NCBI RefSeq assembly: GCF_000577275.2
Contig: NZ_HG916855.1
Location: 62,001-126,000, forward strand
Direction of reading: 5' to 3'
DNA: 64,000 nucleotides
Source of the DNA: Rhizobium favelukesii
GTDB taxonomy: Bacteria; Pseudomonadota; Alphaproteobacteria; Rhizobiales; Rhizobiaceae
Shown here: in pieces, positions 18,693 to 27,801 of the stretch
Numbering within the stretch: the first letter of the stretch is position 1
How the letters are laid out: the number at the start of each line of letters is the position of its first letter
Position numbers and translations under genes: made by a program
The notes under the pieces: generated by a model
The model's input: the letters and a program-made list of their open reading frames with translations, nothing else
The model's database searches: none
Told to the model about the DNA's origin: nothing

Positions 18693-20480
18693 ATGAGTTT
18701 CCTGTTCGGAAAAGGGTCGGATGCTGCACTTGTATTGGCAGCAATGGACAAATCCCAGGCTGTTATCGAGTTCGCTCTCGACGGCAAGATTCTGACCGCA
18801 AACGACAATTTCTGCCGCTCGCTTGGCTACGATTTGAGCGAAATCGTGGGCCAACATCACAGGATGTTTGTCGATCCCGATGAAGCCCGGTCGGCTGAAT
18901 ACCGCGATTTTTGGACAAGACTAGGCCGAGGCGAGTTCGATCGCCGTCAATACCGCAGGATTGGCAAGGCTGGCAAACAGATCTGGATCGAAGCATCGTA
19001 CAACCCGGTGGTGCGCGCCGGCAAACCATACAAGGTCGTCAAATTCGCAACAGATATAACGGCGCAGAAGCTCAAGAGTGCGGAAGACGCCGGCAAGCTT
19101 GACGCTCTATCTCGGGCCCAGGCGGTTATCGAGTTCAGCCCGAACGGCGATATCATCACAGCCAACGAGAACTTCCTGGCGGCGCTTGGCTATCGACTCG
19201 GCGAAATTGAAGGCCGACATCACTCCATGTTCTGTGATCCGGGTTATGCGCAAAGCGGCGAGTACGAAAAGTTTTGGGAGCGCCTTCGCGGCGGTGAGTA
19301 TGCTGCCGAGGAATTCCTGCGGTTCGGCAAGGGAGGCAAGCGCGTTTGGGTGCAAGCGTCCTACAACCCGATTTTCGACATGAACGGCAGTGTGTTCAAG
19401 ATCGTCAAGTTCGCCACAGATATCACCGGACGCGTCGAGAACGTCGAAACGCTCGCGCAGTCGCTCGGCATGCTTGCGGAAGGGGATCTGACCCTCGCCC
19501 TCGAAAAGACGTTCATCCCCTCGCTGGAGCGGCTTCGCACCGACTTCAACCAAGCTGTCGCAAGACTCCGCATGGCGATGGAAGATGTCGGCCACAATGC
19601 ACGGGCAATCGCGGCCGGATCCACCCAAATCCGCGCCGCCGCGGATGACCTGTCGAAACGAACGGAACAGCAGGCCGCCTCGGTGGAGGAAACGGCGGCA
19701 GCGCTCGAGGAAATTACCACGACAGTTGCCGATTCCAGCCGGCGTGCAGAGGAAGCGGGCGACCTCGTTGCCGTGACGCGCGACAATGCCGAGAAGTCCG
19801 GGGATATCGTTCGCAAGGCCATCGCCGCGATGGGCCAAATCGAGAGTTCCTCCAATGAGATCTCGAACATCATCGGCGTCATCGATGATATCGCCTTTCA
19901 AACGAACCTCCTGGCGCTTAATGCGGGGGTCGAGGCGGCGCGTGCCGGCGAAGCGGGAAAAGGCTTCGCTGTCGTGGCGCAGGAGGTGCGCGAATTGGCC
20001 CAGCGGTCCGCGACCGCGGCAAAGGAGATCAAGGGTCTGATCAATGCGTCGGGAGAGCAGGTCAAGAGCGGCGTCAGCCTAGTCAATCAAACCGGCGAGG
20101 TCCTGGAAAAGATCGTTCAGCAAGTGCAGCAGATCAATGTGAATGTTGCCGCGATCGTCGAGGCATCAAAAGAACAGACGACTGGCCTGAAGGAAATAAA
20201 CAGCGCCGTGAATACGATGGACCAAGGAACCCAGCAGAACGCAGCGATGGTCGAGGAGTCGACCGCGGCCAGCCACAGTCTGGCAAAGGAGGCTCACGCA
20301 TTGTTCCAGTTGGTTGGCCAATTCAGGGTCAGCGACCGATTGTCGGCTATGACAACCGAGCAAACAAATCCAAAGCATCACACCATATCCTCGCCGGCAC
20401 ATCGAGTGGCCGCGCAAGTCGCAAGGGCATTCGGCGGCAGAGCATCTGGCGTAGCCGACGATCAGTGGAGTTCGTTCTGA
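18693..20480 (+). CDS. Cytoplasmic methyl-accepting chemotaxis protein with two PAS domains
   Basis: The 595-residue receptor has no membrane span. PAS domain 1 (about residues 15-120, [14 protein letters not shown]...) and PAS domain 2 (about 137-245, [14 protein letters not shown]...) are near repeats of each other. Then come a HAMP-like stretch and a signalling domain with the conserved hairpin tip [22 protein letters not shown]. The last five residues, QWSSF, fit the xWxxF tether used by CheR/CheB. In arrangement it resembles the soluble S. meliloti receptor McpY. AGGAGG lies 5 bases before the ATG. The PAS pair may sense redox state or an internal metabolite. Confidence 0.92.
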   Translation: MSFLFGKGSDAALVLAAMDKSQAVIEFALDGKILTANDNFCRSLGYDLSEIVGQHHRMFVDPDEARSAEYRDFWTRLGRGEFDRRQYRRIGKAGKQIWIEASYNPVVRAGKPYKVVKFATDITAQKLKSAEDAGKLDALSRAQAVIEFSPNGDIITANENFLAALGYRLGEIEGRHHSMFCDPGYAQSGEYEKFWERLRGGEYAAEEFLRFGKGGKRVWVQASYNPIFDMNGSVFKIVKFATDITGRVENVETLAQSLGMLAEGDLTLALEKTFIPSLERLRTDFNQAVARLRMAMEDVGHNARAIAAGSTQIRAAADDLSKRTEQQAASVEETAAALEEITTTVADSSRRAEEAGDLVAVTRDNAEKSGDIVRKAIAAMGQIESSSNEISNIIGVIDDIAFQTNLLALNAGVEAARAGEAGKGFAVVAQEVRELAQRSATAAKEIKGLINASGEQVKSGVSLVNQTGEVLEKIVQQVQQINVNVAAIVEASKEQTTGLKEINSAVNTMDQGTQQNAAMVEESTAASHSLAKEAHALFQLVGQFRVSDRLSAMTTEQTNPKHHTISSPAHRVAAQVARAFGGRASGVADDQWSSF

Positions 20481-20506
20481 CCCCTGGTTTGTCGTTGTGC
20501 GCAGAA

Positions 20507-20536
20507 CCAGACAGCATCCGGCAGGATGCTGTCTGG
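20507..20536. terminator. Strong hairpin after the chemoreceptor gene
   Basis: CCAGACAGCATCC and GGATGCTGTCTGG form a perfect 13-bp stem with a 4-base loop, 27 bases past the mcp stop. There is no T-run on the plus strand. It probably ends or protects the mcp transcript, and could also serve the convergent hemA remnant. Confidence 0.65.
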
Positions 20537-20833
20537 CAATCCGATGCAAATAGTGACACAGCCAGAGGCAATGTTCGTACGCCTGGTTGTATCTATTCAA
20601 CACCTTGAAGCTTCCGCGGTTTCGTGTCTTGGTCCCGCTACGCAACGTGCCGGGCGAGCGCGCAGCGCGACCACAGCGCATGCAGCGCGTCCACGAGATG
20701 CTCGATGTTCGCATCGCTGTGGAGCGGCGTCGGGGCGATGCGCAGGCGCTCGGTCTTCTTCGGCACCGTCGGGTAGTTGATCGGCTGCACATAGACACCG
20801 CAATTGTCGAGCAGCAGGTCGCAGATCCATGCC

Positions 20834-20902
20834 GATTCCGATGAAGCCGCCCCTTTGTTCCGAGATGATTGCGCCCCCGGTTTCCGGGATGATCTCGCCC
20901 CC
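20834..20902. repeat. Left-end transposase-binding repeats of the IS21 element
   Basis: Three related copies of a motif like TTCCGAGATGATnnCGCCCC follow one another (starting near 20835, 20857 and 20881), spaced about 23 bases apart. IS21 ends usually carry such multiple IstA-binding repeats. Their complement recurs at the other end. Confidence 0.7.
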
Positions 20903-20955
20903 TGTTTAGTGGGGTCTGCAGGCGATGATTGTTGTCAGTTCATTCAAGTAATGTG

Positions 20956-21693
20956 TCAAGCTTTGCGCGACAGATTTCGGCGCAGACTATCTCCGCTTAG
21001 TTCGATGCGATGGGCATTGTGGACCAACCTGTCGAGTATGGCATCGGCATAGGTTGGATCACCGATGACGCCGTGCCAGGCGGATACGGGGAGTTGGCTG
21101 GTAATGATCGTTGATCGACGGCCGTAGCGGTCTTCGAGGATTTCGAGCAGGTCATGACGGGCCTGTTCGTTGAGCGGTTCGAGGCCCCAATCGTCCAGTA
21201 TCAAAAGCTGAACATGGCCCAAGGTCCGTTGCAGCCGGGCATACCTGCCGTCACCACGCGCGAGCGCAAGCTGGGAGAACAATCGTGGGACACGTTGATA
21301 GAGAACTGATCGATCGTCTCGGCAAGCCTTATGGCCGAGAGCGCACGCCAACCAACTCTTTCCGACGCCCGAGGGCCCGCAGATTGCCAGATTGTCATGC
21401 GCGTTGATCCAGTCGCCACCGAGCAGCTTCATGAAGAGAGCGCGGTCAAGGCCGCGCTCGCTGCGATAATCGACATCTTCCGGAGTGGCTTGGTGGCGCA
21501 GCTTGGCAAACCTGAGACGTGCTGCAAGCTTGCGATCGTAACGGGAACTCCACTCCCGTTCGAGCAGCAATCCGAGCCATTCGGCGTGTGAGAGATGTTC
21601 GGTTTCGCCGTTGGCAACGAGTTCGTTAAAGGCCTTTGCCATGCCGGTCAGGCCCATGGCGTTCAATTTATCCAGAGTTGGATGAGCAAGCAT
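20956..21693 (-). CDS. istB: IS21-family helper ATPase IstB
   Basis: The 245-residue AAA+ ATPase assists the IstA transposase in target choice. Walker A is CGPSGVGKSW (about residues 105-114) and Walker B is LLILDDWGLEPL. It has the family's N-terminal helical part (LAHPTLDKLNAMGLTGMAKAF) and full length. It starts 12 bases after the istA stop, the usual IS21 order. The gene is intact, but the element cannot move on its own because istA is broken. Confidence 0.93.
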   Translation of the reverse strand: MLAHPTLDKLNAMGLTGMAKAFNELVANGETEHLSHAEWLGLLLEREWSSRYDRKLAARLRFAKLRHQATPEDVDYRSERGLDRALFMKLLGGDWINAHDNLAICGPSGVGKSWLACALGHKACRDDRSVLYQRVPRLFSQLALARGDGRYARLQRTLGHVQLLILDDWGLEPLNEQARHDLLEILEDRYGRRSTIITSQLPVSAWHGVIGDPTYADAILDRLVHNAHRIELSGDSLRRNLSRKA

Positions 21694-22535
21694 CTTTCGT
21701 TCTCCTTAGTGGTAATAGCGGGGTCCGCGGATGTTGGCGTGGTGGATCGGTTCATGCGACGTCGCTCCATTTGAGGCAGCCGTTCGGTCGAGGTGATTGT
21801 CGAGGATGGAGCGCACCGAGCCACAGGTCCGGGCCCCGATCTCCAGCGCACGGCCGCAAGCGGCATTGACCCTGTCGCGGCCAAAGCTCTTGTTGAGGCG
21901 GATGATCCCGAGGCAGGCTCGAAAGCCCTGCTCGGGATGCGGTCTATCTGCAAGGATGCGCTCGCACAGCAGCGCAACATCCGGCCCCATGGCAGAGGCT
22001 TCGCGTTGAATGCGTTCGATCGTCCAGTCAGCAAAGCGGCGATGCGCCGAGGGCATATGATCGGGGATCGTCGTGTGCTTGCCGTTGCCGCTGGAGCGGC
22101 GATGCGCGGCAATGCGCTCGCCCTTGTGGAAGATCTCGATCGTATTGGCGGTGATACGAGCCTCGACCTGCTCGCGGGCGAAGCGATAAGGAACGGAATA
22201 GTAGTGCCGCTCGATCTCGACGTGATAATCCAGCCCGGCACGCCGGATGCGCCATTCAGCAAAGACATAGCGTTCGACAGGCAGTGGTCGCAAAGCCGGA
22301 CGATCAAGGTCTTCGAACAGTTGGCGGCGCGTGACGCCGACGCGACGCAGGACCCGTTTGTCGTTGAGGTCATGAAGCAATTCGCCGATCGCCGCATTGA
22401 CCTCAGCCAGGCTGTAGAAGGTGCGGTGGCGCAGGCGGCCCAATAGCCAGCGTTCGACGATGCGAACCGCGGCTTCCACTTTCGCCTTCTTTCAAGTCCA
22501 GGACTGCAGCTCGTGCAACTAGCCAAGCGCGCATA

Positions 22536-22796
22536 GAGTTTGAAGTAACGCACCCCTTTCATCCCTGGCGTGGCCAGCGTTTCGTTCTGGCGACGCGCAA
22601 GCAGAATTGGGGCGAAGACCGCGTCATGTTCTATGACGTTCAAGGACGACTGCGTTCGCTGCCGGCCTCGTGGACGGATGTCGATGAGATCGACGCATTC
22701 CGCCAGATAGCCGCAGGTCGGTCCTTCTCGCGCCCAGACGATCTGTCGGCGCTGGCGTCATTGATTGCTCACATCAAGGACCACCATGGAGATTGA
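22536..22796 (+). CDS. DUF5372-family small protein (start unclear)
   Basis: The frame reads EFEVTHPFHPWRGQRF, then NWGEDRVMFYDVQGRLRSLP and SWTDV, ending IAHIKDHHGD, a match to the DUF5372 proteins that accompany recombinase elements. No ATG, GTG or TTG exists in frame between the element edge (22489) and the conserved region, so it starts at a rare codon, has lost its start, or was read from outside the element before insertion. Function is unknown; the family may assist or regulate the recombinase. Confidence 0.6.
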   Translation, partial: EFEVTHPFHPWRGQRFVLATRKQNWGEDRVMFYDVQGRLRSLPASWTDVDEIDAFRQIAAGRSFSRPDDLSALASLIAHIKDHHGD

Positions 22797-22978
22797 AGAT
22801 GCGTCAAGTAAATTACGCCGCAAATGTCAAGGTAATTATGCCGCGACTACGATGTTTGCGACGGCTTCCTTATGTGAAGTATCATTATAATGCAAGCGCT
22901 TTGGCTAATGGCTCGATATAATTCAATTGACACTAAAGTCGGCAGCGGCATATTTTACGTTACATGCAGGAGGCGCCT

Positions 22979-23428
22979 ATGACCAAAGAAAGCAAGCCCG
23001 ATCGCCTGCGCCAGATGGGCGCTCTCAACCCCAGACCCGAGGGCGTCCACGCGTCCTGGTTCCGGGAAGCAGGTTTCTTTGATCCGCTCGATCTCGTGCA
23101 AGTGAAGTACGAGATGCTTCGTCACGCCCGCCAAGACGGCACTAACAAAGCCGATGCGGCCGCGCTTTTCGGGCTGTCCCGGCAGACCTATTATCAAGCG
23201 GAGGCCGCGTTCGAGCGCGATGGCATTGCCGGCCTCTTGCCGCGCACCCGCGGGCCGAAGTCAGCCCACAAGCTTACTGGCGAGGTCATGCGTCTCGTCG
23301 AGGAGCATCTCGATGCGAACGGCCAACTGCAGGCCCGTTCGCTGGCGGAACTGGTGCATTCGAGACTGGGCATCAGCGTCCATCCTCGCAGTATCGAACG
23401 CGCGGTGGCGCGTAAAAAAAAACGATGA
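22979..23428 (+). CDS. Helix-turn-helix protein of the recombinase element
   Basis: The 149-residue protein starts MTKESKPDRLRQMGALNPRP behind a good CAGGAGG (22967-22973). The middle part carries an IS630/Hin-like helix-turn-helix (NKADAAALFGLSRQTYYQAEAAFERDGIAGLLP), and a second winged-helix-like part ends SVHPRSIERAVARKKKR. It resembles the DNA-binding half of a transposase without a catalytic domain. It probably binds the element ends or its promoter. A run of nine A residues near the end is a potential slippage site. Confidence 0.75.
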   Translation: MTKESKPDRLRQMGALNPRPEGVHASWFREAGFFDPLDLVQVKYEMLRHARQDGTNKADAAALFGLSRQTYYQAEAAFERDGIAGLLPRTRGPKSAHKLTGEVMRLVEEHLDANGQLQARSLAELVHSRLGISVHPRSIERAVARKKKR

Positions 23429-23450
23429 CGGGCGGACGCACGCAATCACC

Positions 23451-23720
23451 ATGCCGGCGAACGGCAAGGAGATTTACGAAGCGCTCCGCGCCGATGTTGT
23501 TTGCGGCACGGCTTGCGCAAGGCGGATGGGCGCCATCGTCTTTCACGGACTATGGCGCGGCCTGGCCGTGCTGATCACGCCAGAGCAGTCCACGATAGCG
23601 CGACAGCAGTCGGCGCCTCGGTCCACGACAACTTCAGTGGTCGCGCACGATCGCCAGCTCGTGCACATGCTCGCCAATATGGTGCTGGCAGCAGAGACAG
23701 GAGGAAGCCATGTCTACTGA
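23451..23720 (+). CDS. Small protein of unknown function in the recombinase element
   Basis: The 89-residue product starts MPANGKEIYEALRADVVCGT and ends MLANMVLAAETGGSHVY. It lies between the helix-turn-helix gene and the recombinase and overlaps the recombinase start by 11 bases, suggesting coupled translation. I do not recognise a domain. The position and overlap argue for a real gene that belongs to the module. Confidence 0.55.
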   Translation: MPANGKEIYEALRADVVCGTACARRMGAIVFHGLWRGLAVLITPEQSTIARQQSAPRSTTTSVVAHDRQLVHMLANMVLAAETGGSHVY

Positions 23721-25794
23721 TAACGCCATGAAGATTAGTGCCGATCACCTGCGGCGCGATGCATTTCTCTACGTCCGCCAGTCCTCCCTTCGTCAGGTGT
23801 TCGAGAACACCGAGAGCACGAAGCGACAATATGCATTGCGGGACAGGGCGGTGGCGCTGGGTTGGCCGATTGAGCGCGTCCACGTCATCGACAACGACCT
23901 CGGCCTTTCCGGTGCACAGTCGCAGGACCGCGACGGATTTCAGCGCTTGGTGAGCGAGGTCGCGATGGGGCACGCAGGGATCGTGCTGGGACTGGAAGTA
24001 TCTCGCCTGGCTCGCAACAATGCTGACTGGCATCGCCTTCTTGAGTTGGCCGCCATGTCGCGCACGCTCATCATGGATGAAGATGGCGTCTACGACGCGG
24101 CGTCCTTCAACGATCGTATGTTGCTCGGATTGAAGGGCACGATGAGTGAGGCCGAACTGCACATCCTGAAGTCTCGACTGCAAGGTGGCATTCTTAATAA
24201 GGCGCGTCGTGGGGAGCTCGAGTTACCGTTGCCGATCGGATTCGTTTACACGCCTGATACGCGCGTGGTGCTCGATCCGGATCGCCAGATCCAGGACACG
24301 GTGCGCATGCTGTTCGATACCTTCCGGGAGGCGGGCTCAGCTTGTGCGGTCGTGCGCCGCCTGCGTAGCGAGAAGATCCTGTATCCTCGGGCGCATTCGG
24401 CGCGGTCTCGGCAAGGGTGATGTCCTTTGGAGCGAGATAGACCACTCCCGTCTGCTTCAGATTTGCACAATCCCCGATACGCTGGCGCTTTCGCGTACGG
24501 ACGCACACGCACTGTCTACAATGCCAAGCTGAAGTCCGTACAGCAGAAGATGCCGAGGTCCGACTGGCAGGTGCTCATCCCTCAGGCCCACGAAGGCTAT
24601 ATCTCATGGGATGAGTTCGAGCGTAATCAATCAAGCCTGGAACAAAATGCAGTCGGTTTTTCTCCGGGCCTGCGGGGTCGTATGCCTCGCCAGGGCAGCG
24701 GCTTGTTGCAAGGTCGAGTTTTGTGCGGTCGATGCGGCGCCCGCATGCGGGTCCATTATGAACAGTTCGAGGACAAGCTTCGTCCCTATTACGTCTGCAA
24801 CGAGGCCGTCGTTCGTCACGCTGGAAAGACCTGCCAATGGGCAAGAGGACCTGCGATCGATGAAGCGGTCAGCGCGTTGCTGCTTGAAGCAATGGCACCG
24901 ACGGCGATAGAAGTCGCGCTGGCGGTACAGCAGGAGATCTCACAACGTGTCGAGCAAGCCGCCTCGCTGCGCGACAAGCAGCTACAGCGCGCCCGGTATG
25001 AGGCTGAACTCGCACGTCGCCGCTATCTGAAGGTCGATCCCGACAACCGCTTGGTTGTCGACGCACTCGAAGCGGACTGGAATGGCAAACTACGCGACCT
25101 CGATGCGCTTCAGCGCGAACATGAGCGTCAAAACGAGACAGACCAGTTATTGTTGAATGGCCCTACGCAGGAACGGATTCGGGCGCTGGCCGCCGATTTT
25201 CCTCGCATCTGGAACCACGAACATACAAGCGCTGTCGAGCGCAAACGCATGCTTGGTCTCCTCATCGAAGACGTGACGCTGCTGGTCGACGAGCAGATCA
25301 ACATGCACATACGCTGGCGCGGAGGGCGCACGCAAAGCCTGGCAGTCGCTCGTCCCCGGCCCATGGCAGTGATCCGCAAGACCCCGGAAGCGGTCGTAGC
25401 GTTGATCAACGAACTGCTGGAGACCGACAACGACCAGCAGATTGCCAGTCGTCTCAATACGCTCGGGCATCGTAACTGGCGCGGTGAGCCTTTTACGCTG
25501 AAGAAGGTCATGCTCGTTCGTCGAGCCTATGGGCTGAAGACCCGGTTCGAACGGTTGCGCGAGAGCGGCATGCTTACCGGCGAGGAAGTCGCCCGCCAGC
25601 TTGGCGTCAGCACCACAACCGTCCACCAACTCGGACGCGATGGCGTTCTCAAGCGCCACCGCTACGCTACCAACCATCGTTACCTGTATGAGCCTCCAGG
25701 CAACGTCAGACTCGCAAAAGGCGTCGGCGGTCGCTATGGTAGCCGCCAACCCCGGTTGATTGGCGCTCAACAAATCCAACAAGGTGCATCGTGA
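23710..25794 (+). pseudogene. Large serine recombinase with two compensating frameshifts
   Basis: The N-terminal catalytic domain is complete: the nucleophile Ser in AFLYVRQSS, DNDLGLSGAQSQDRDGFQRL, and the arginine motif VSRLARNNADW. A recombinase domain and a zinc-ribbon-like segment (CGRCGARMRVHYE, then YVCNEAV and CQWARG) follow, then coiled-coil and C-terminal helix-turn-helix parts (TGEEVARQLGVSTTTVHQL). An extra G in GGG at 24389-24391 and a missing T in TTT at 24462-24464 shift the frame out and back. The residues between can be read in a third frame (RIRRGLGKGDVLWSEIDHSRLLQI). As given, the protein is broken; sequencing error is possible. Confidence 0.85.
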
Positions 25795-26648
25795 TGTCCG
25801 CTCCTTGTCGCGCGGGCGGCGCGGTCGTGCCGGAAGAACAGCGCTTCCGTAATGAGCCGCCATCCCGGCATAGGTGCGATTGACCTGCGGATCAAAATGG
25901 CAGGCCTTGATGACGGCGACCTTGGCGTTGTCGGGAACCAGCAACGCCGGTGCGCCACCGAACGCCTCAAGCGCAAGCAGGTGACATTCGATCCAGTCGG
26001 GCAACGTTTCGCTCCAGCGAGCATGTGCAAATGAAAGGCTCGATGCTCCCAGAACAGCCACGAACAGGTGCGCCTGCCGTGTCTTGCCGGACAGCCGATC
26101 CACGATCACTGTGACCGTGTCGCCGGCATAATCGACGAACAGCTTGTCGCCGGCCGCATGATCCTGTCGCATCGTCACAGGCAGCTTCATCGCCCAGCCG
26201 CGGTAAAGGTCACAGTACCGGCTATAGCGATAACCCTCTGGATAACGGCTGATGTATTCGTCCCAAAGGATTTGCAGCGTCATGTGCTTGCGCTTCAGCT
26301 CCCGGTGGACCTGCGCCCAGTCCGGCTCGGGGCTACGACGGTGACCGGTCTTCGTCCCGGCCGCCTTGTAAAGCGCCGCTTCCAGGACTGCATCGCTGAC
26401 CTCGTCACTCAACGGCCAGGAAAGTTCCGCAATCGCCGCACGCCGCAACGTCTCGCGCACCGTCGATGGCGCAGCGCCAACGCGGACCGCAATCGACTTG
26501 TGGCCAAGTCCTTGCTCGAAGCGATATCTCAATATCTCGCGGACACGCCGCATCTCCAGTCTCTCCGCAGGCATCCCGTTCCTTCCTCATCAAAGTCGAA
26601 GGAAGAAACTTCACACCAGCAGAACACCCACGCCAGATGCCGTCCAAC

Positions 26649-26745
26649 GGGGGCGCATCATCTCGGAATCAGGGGGCGACTATTTCTCGGAATTGGGGGG
26701 CGAGATCATTTCGGAATCAGGGGGCGGATTGCCTCGGAATTTGCA
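26649..26745. repeat. Right-end transposase-binding repeats of the IS21 element
   Basis: Four copies of GGGGGCGnnnnnnnnTCGGAAT, about 23-24 bases apart, run up to the element end, in the opposite orientation to the left-end repeats. They lie upstream of istA, so they may also overlap its promoter. Confidence 0.7.
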
Positions 26746-27143
26746 CGCAGATCCACTTGCACTTGGCCGCATCGCCAACCATGACCAGGACGATATGGCT
26801 CGGGTTCAGCATGTGCGGGATGCCGCGCTGATCGAGCAGCGCCCGCAGCTTGCGGACACGATCCTGGTGACGTGCACGCTCGAAGGGACTGACCTTCAGA
26901 TGCTCTGGATCGAGGCGACCGCACCGGCCGCCAGTGTCGGCGGCAGCGCCGTCGTGAAGATGAAGCCCGATGCGAAGGAACGAATGAAAACGCAAAGCGC
27001 CGTCGAGGCAGCGATGTAGCCGCCCATGACGCCGAAGGCCTTGCCGAGCGTGCCTTCGATCACCGTCAGACGATCCATCAGGCCTTCGCGCTCGGCAATG
27101 CCGCCGCCGCGCGGTCCGTACATGCCAACGGCATGCACTTCGA

Positions 27144-27390
27144 ATTGGTTATGAAGAGCGCGTTGACTACACTGCGATCGGCCATGTCGTGAACCTAGCG
27201 TCGCGATTGTGTTCATCTGCCGATGATCTGCAGATCCTCGTCGACCATGCCGTGGTCCGTGCGTGGCAAAATTTCAATGGTTGCTCTCGGTAGGCGGCAG
27301 CTCAAAGGTTTCGATGAGCAAATATCTGCTTACGAGGTCGGAACGAGAAGCGGAAGGCCGAATGCCGTGCACGAGCCGAAGCGAGGTTGA
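27144..27390 (+). pseudogene. C-terminal remnant of an adenylate/guanylate cyclase
   Basis: The plus strand reads [20 protein letters not shown], then [14 protein letters not shown]; after a frame change near 27280 it continues LGRRQLKGFDEQISAYEVGT and stops at 27390. This is the tail of a class III cyclase catalytic domain and its usual KGF...YEV ending. The rest of the gene is missing and its upstream edge touches the hemA remnant, which is on the other strand. A past deletion or rearrangement between two genes is the simplest explanation. Confidence 0.75.
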
Positions 27391-27638
27391 AGGGCAAGGT
27401 TTTGAATGGTTATGGAGCAAATGCCACAAAGTCGAGCCTGAGCGCCAAGGCTACTCATCTCGCGGCGTGAAGAGAGCTTTTTCTTTCTATTTTCTGCAAC
27501 GATTGCAGCGTTGATCTGGTTGAAGAAATCCTCCGGAATGAACGCGTCGTCAACGCGACTGGGGTCATCGGGTCGTGGAGGCAAATCATAGCCAGCCCCC
27601 TTGATCTCCGGAACCGTGTCGATTTCAACTTTGGGCAT
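27330..27638 (-). CDS. Short open frame of unknown status, divergent from the C45 hydrolase
   Basis: Up to 102 residues starting MPKVEIDTVPEIKGAGY. The first 17 residues recall the start of a group of small cupin proteins, but the similarity stops there. The first 55 residues are acidic and hydrophilic, then the sequence becomes unlike a protein and overlaps the cyclase remnant. It may be a truncated gene. I cannot assign a function. Confidence 0.25.
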   Translation of the reverse strand: MPKVEIDTVPEIKGAGYDLPPRPDDPSRVDDAFIPEDFFNQINAAIVAENRKKKLSSRREMSSLGAQARLCGICSITIQNLALQPRFGSCTAFGLPLLVPTS

Positions 27639-27801
27639 CGGTTCCTCCGTTGCTCAATCTCAAACGACAAGCCCCCCGGCTTGCTGTCGGCTGCTGCATG
27701 GCTGGAACTTCGCATGCCGCGCGAGTGACCGCGACAGGTGCAATGAGACAACAAGGCTCGCCTTGCCACTCGAAGGGTTCAATTCTTATACTCCTGTCGC
27801 T

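Larger units (their letters stand above)
22489..25803 (+). mobile_element. Nested serine-recombinase element inside istA
   Basis: About 3.3 kb of plus-strand genes interrupt istA precisely between the RPRDK and AKVEA codons. The three bases CTT (22486-22488 and 25804-25806) occur at both junctions; that may be a short duplication or a crossover core. No long terminal inverted repeats were seen. Cargo, in order: DUF5372 protein, helix-turn-helix protein, a small unknown protein, and a large serine recombinase. The gene order suggests a self-contained site-specific mobile module rather than a classical IS. Confidence 0.75.
21706..26574 (-). pseudogene. istA: IS21-family transposase IstA, split by a nested recombinase element
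   Basis: The N-terminal part (26574 down to about 25804) carries the helix-turn-helix region, RYRFEQGLGHKSIAVRVG, and the catalytic start DYAGDTVTVIVDR. It runs to PARPRRPRDK. The remainder (22488 down to 21706) resumes at [23 protein letters not shown] and continues with the C-terminal domain ([24 protein letters not shown]). Between the halves lies the 3.3-kb nested element. Removing it restores a continuous protein of about 510 residues, so the insertion looks recent and clean. Confidence 0.9.
20830..26745 (-). mobile_element. IS21-family element inserted in hemA, itself interrupted
   Basis: The element starts TGCCGATTCC at 20830 and ends GGAATTTGCA at 26745, with TG...CA termini and repeated sequences at both ends. 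CGCAGATCCA occurs on both sides (20820-20829 and 26746-26755) as the target duplication; ten bases is long for IS21, so the ends may be off by a base or two. It carries istA and istB on the minus strand. Subtracting the nested element (22489-25803) leaves about 2.6 kb, a normal IS21 size. Confidence 0.85.
20638..27160 (-). pseudogene. hemA: 5-aminolevulinate synthase remnant, split by an IS21-family element
   Basis: The C-terminal end is at 20638-20829, reading DLLLDNCGVYVQPINYP, PTVPKKTERLRIAPTP and ending ALARHVA. The middle is at 26746-27160, reading [19 protein letters not shown], the PLP-lysine segment [18 protein letters not shown] and HMLNPSHIVLVMVGDA. Joining them across the element restores KCKWICDLLL. 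The N-terminal half is gone; the upstream edge runs straight into a cyclase remnant. Two extra bases near 26905 (SIQ/HLK) cause another frameshift, and VFIRSF appears where DFIRSF is usual. The intact enzyme would make 5-aminolevulinate from glycine and succinyl-CoA; this copy cannot. Confidence 0.88.

Noticed and set aside
23401..23430. Programmed frameshifting at the A9 run ending the helix-turn-helix gene
   Set aside because: The next frame after the slip leads to a stop without recognisable protein; no partner domain to fuse.
25147..26574. A single 475-residue IstA protein
   Set aside because: Only the part from 26574 to about 25804 is IstA; the remainder is antisense to the recombinase gene beyond the insertion junction.
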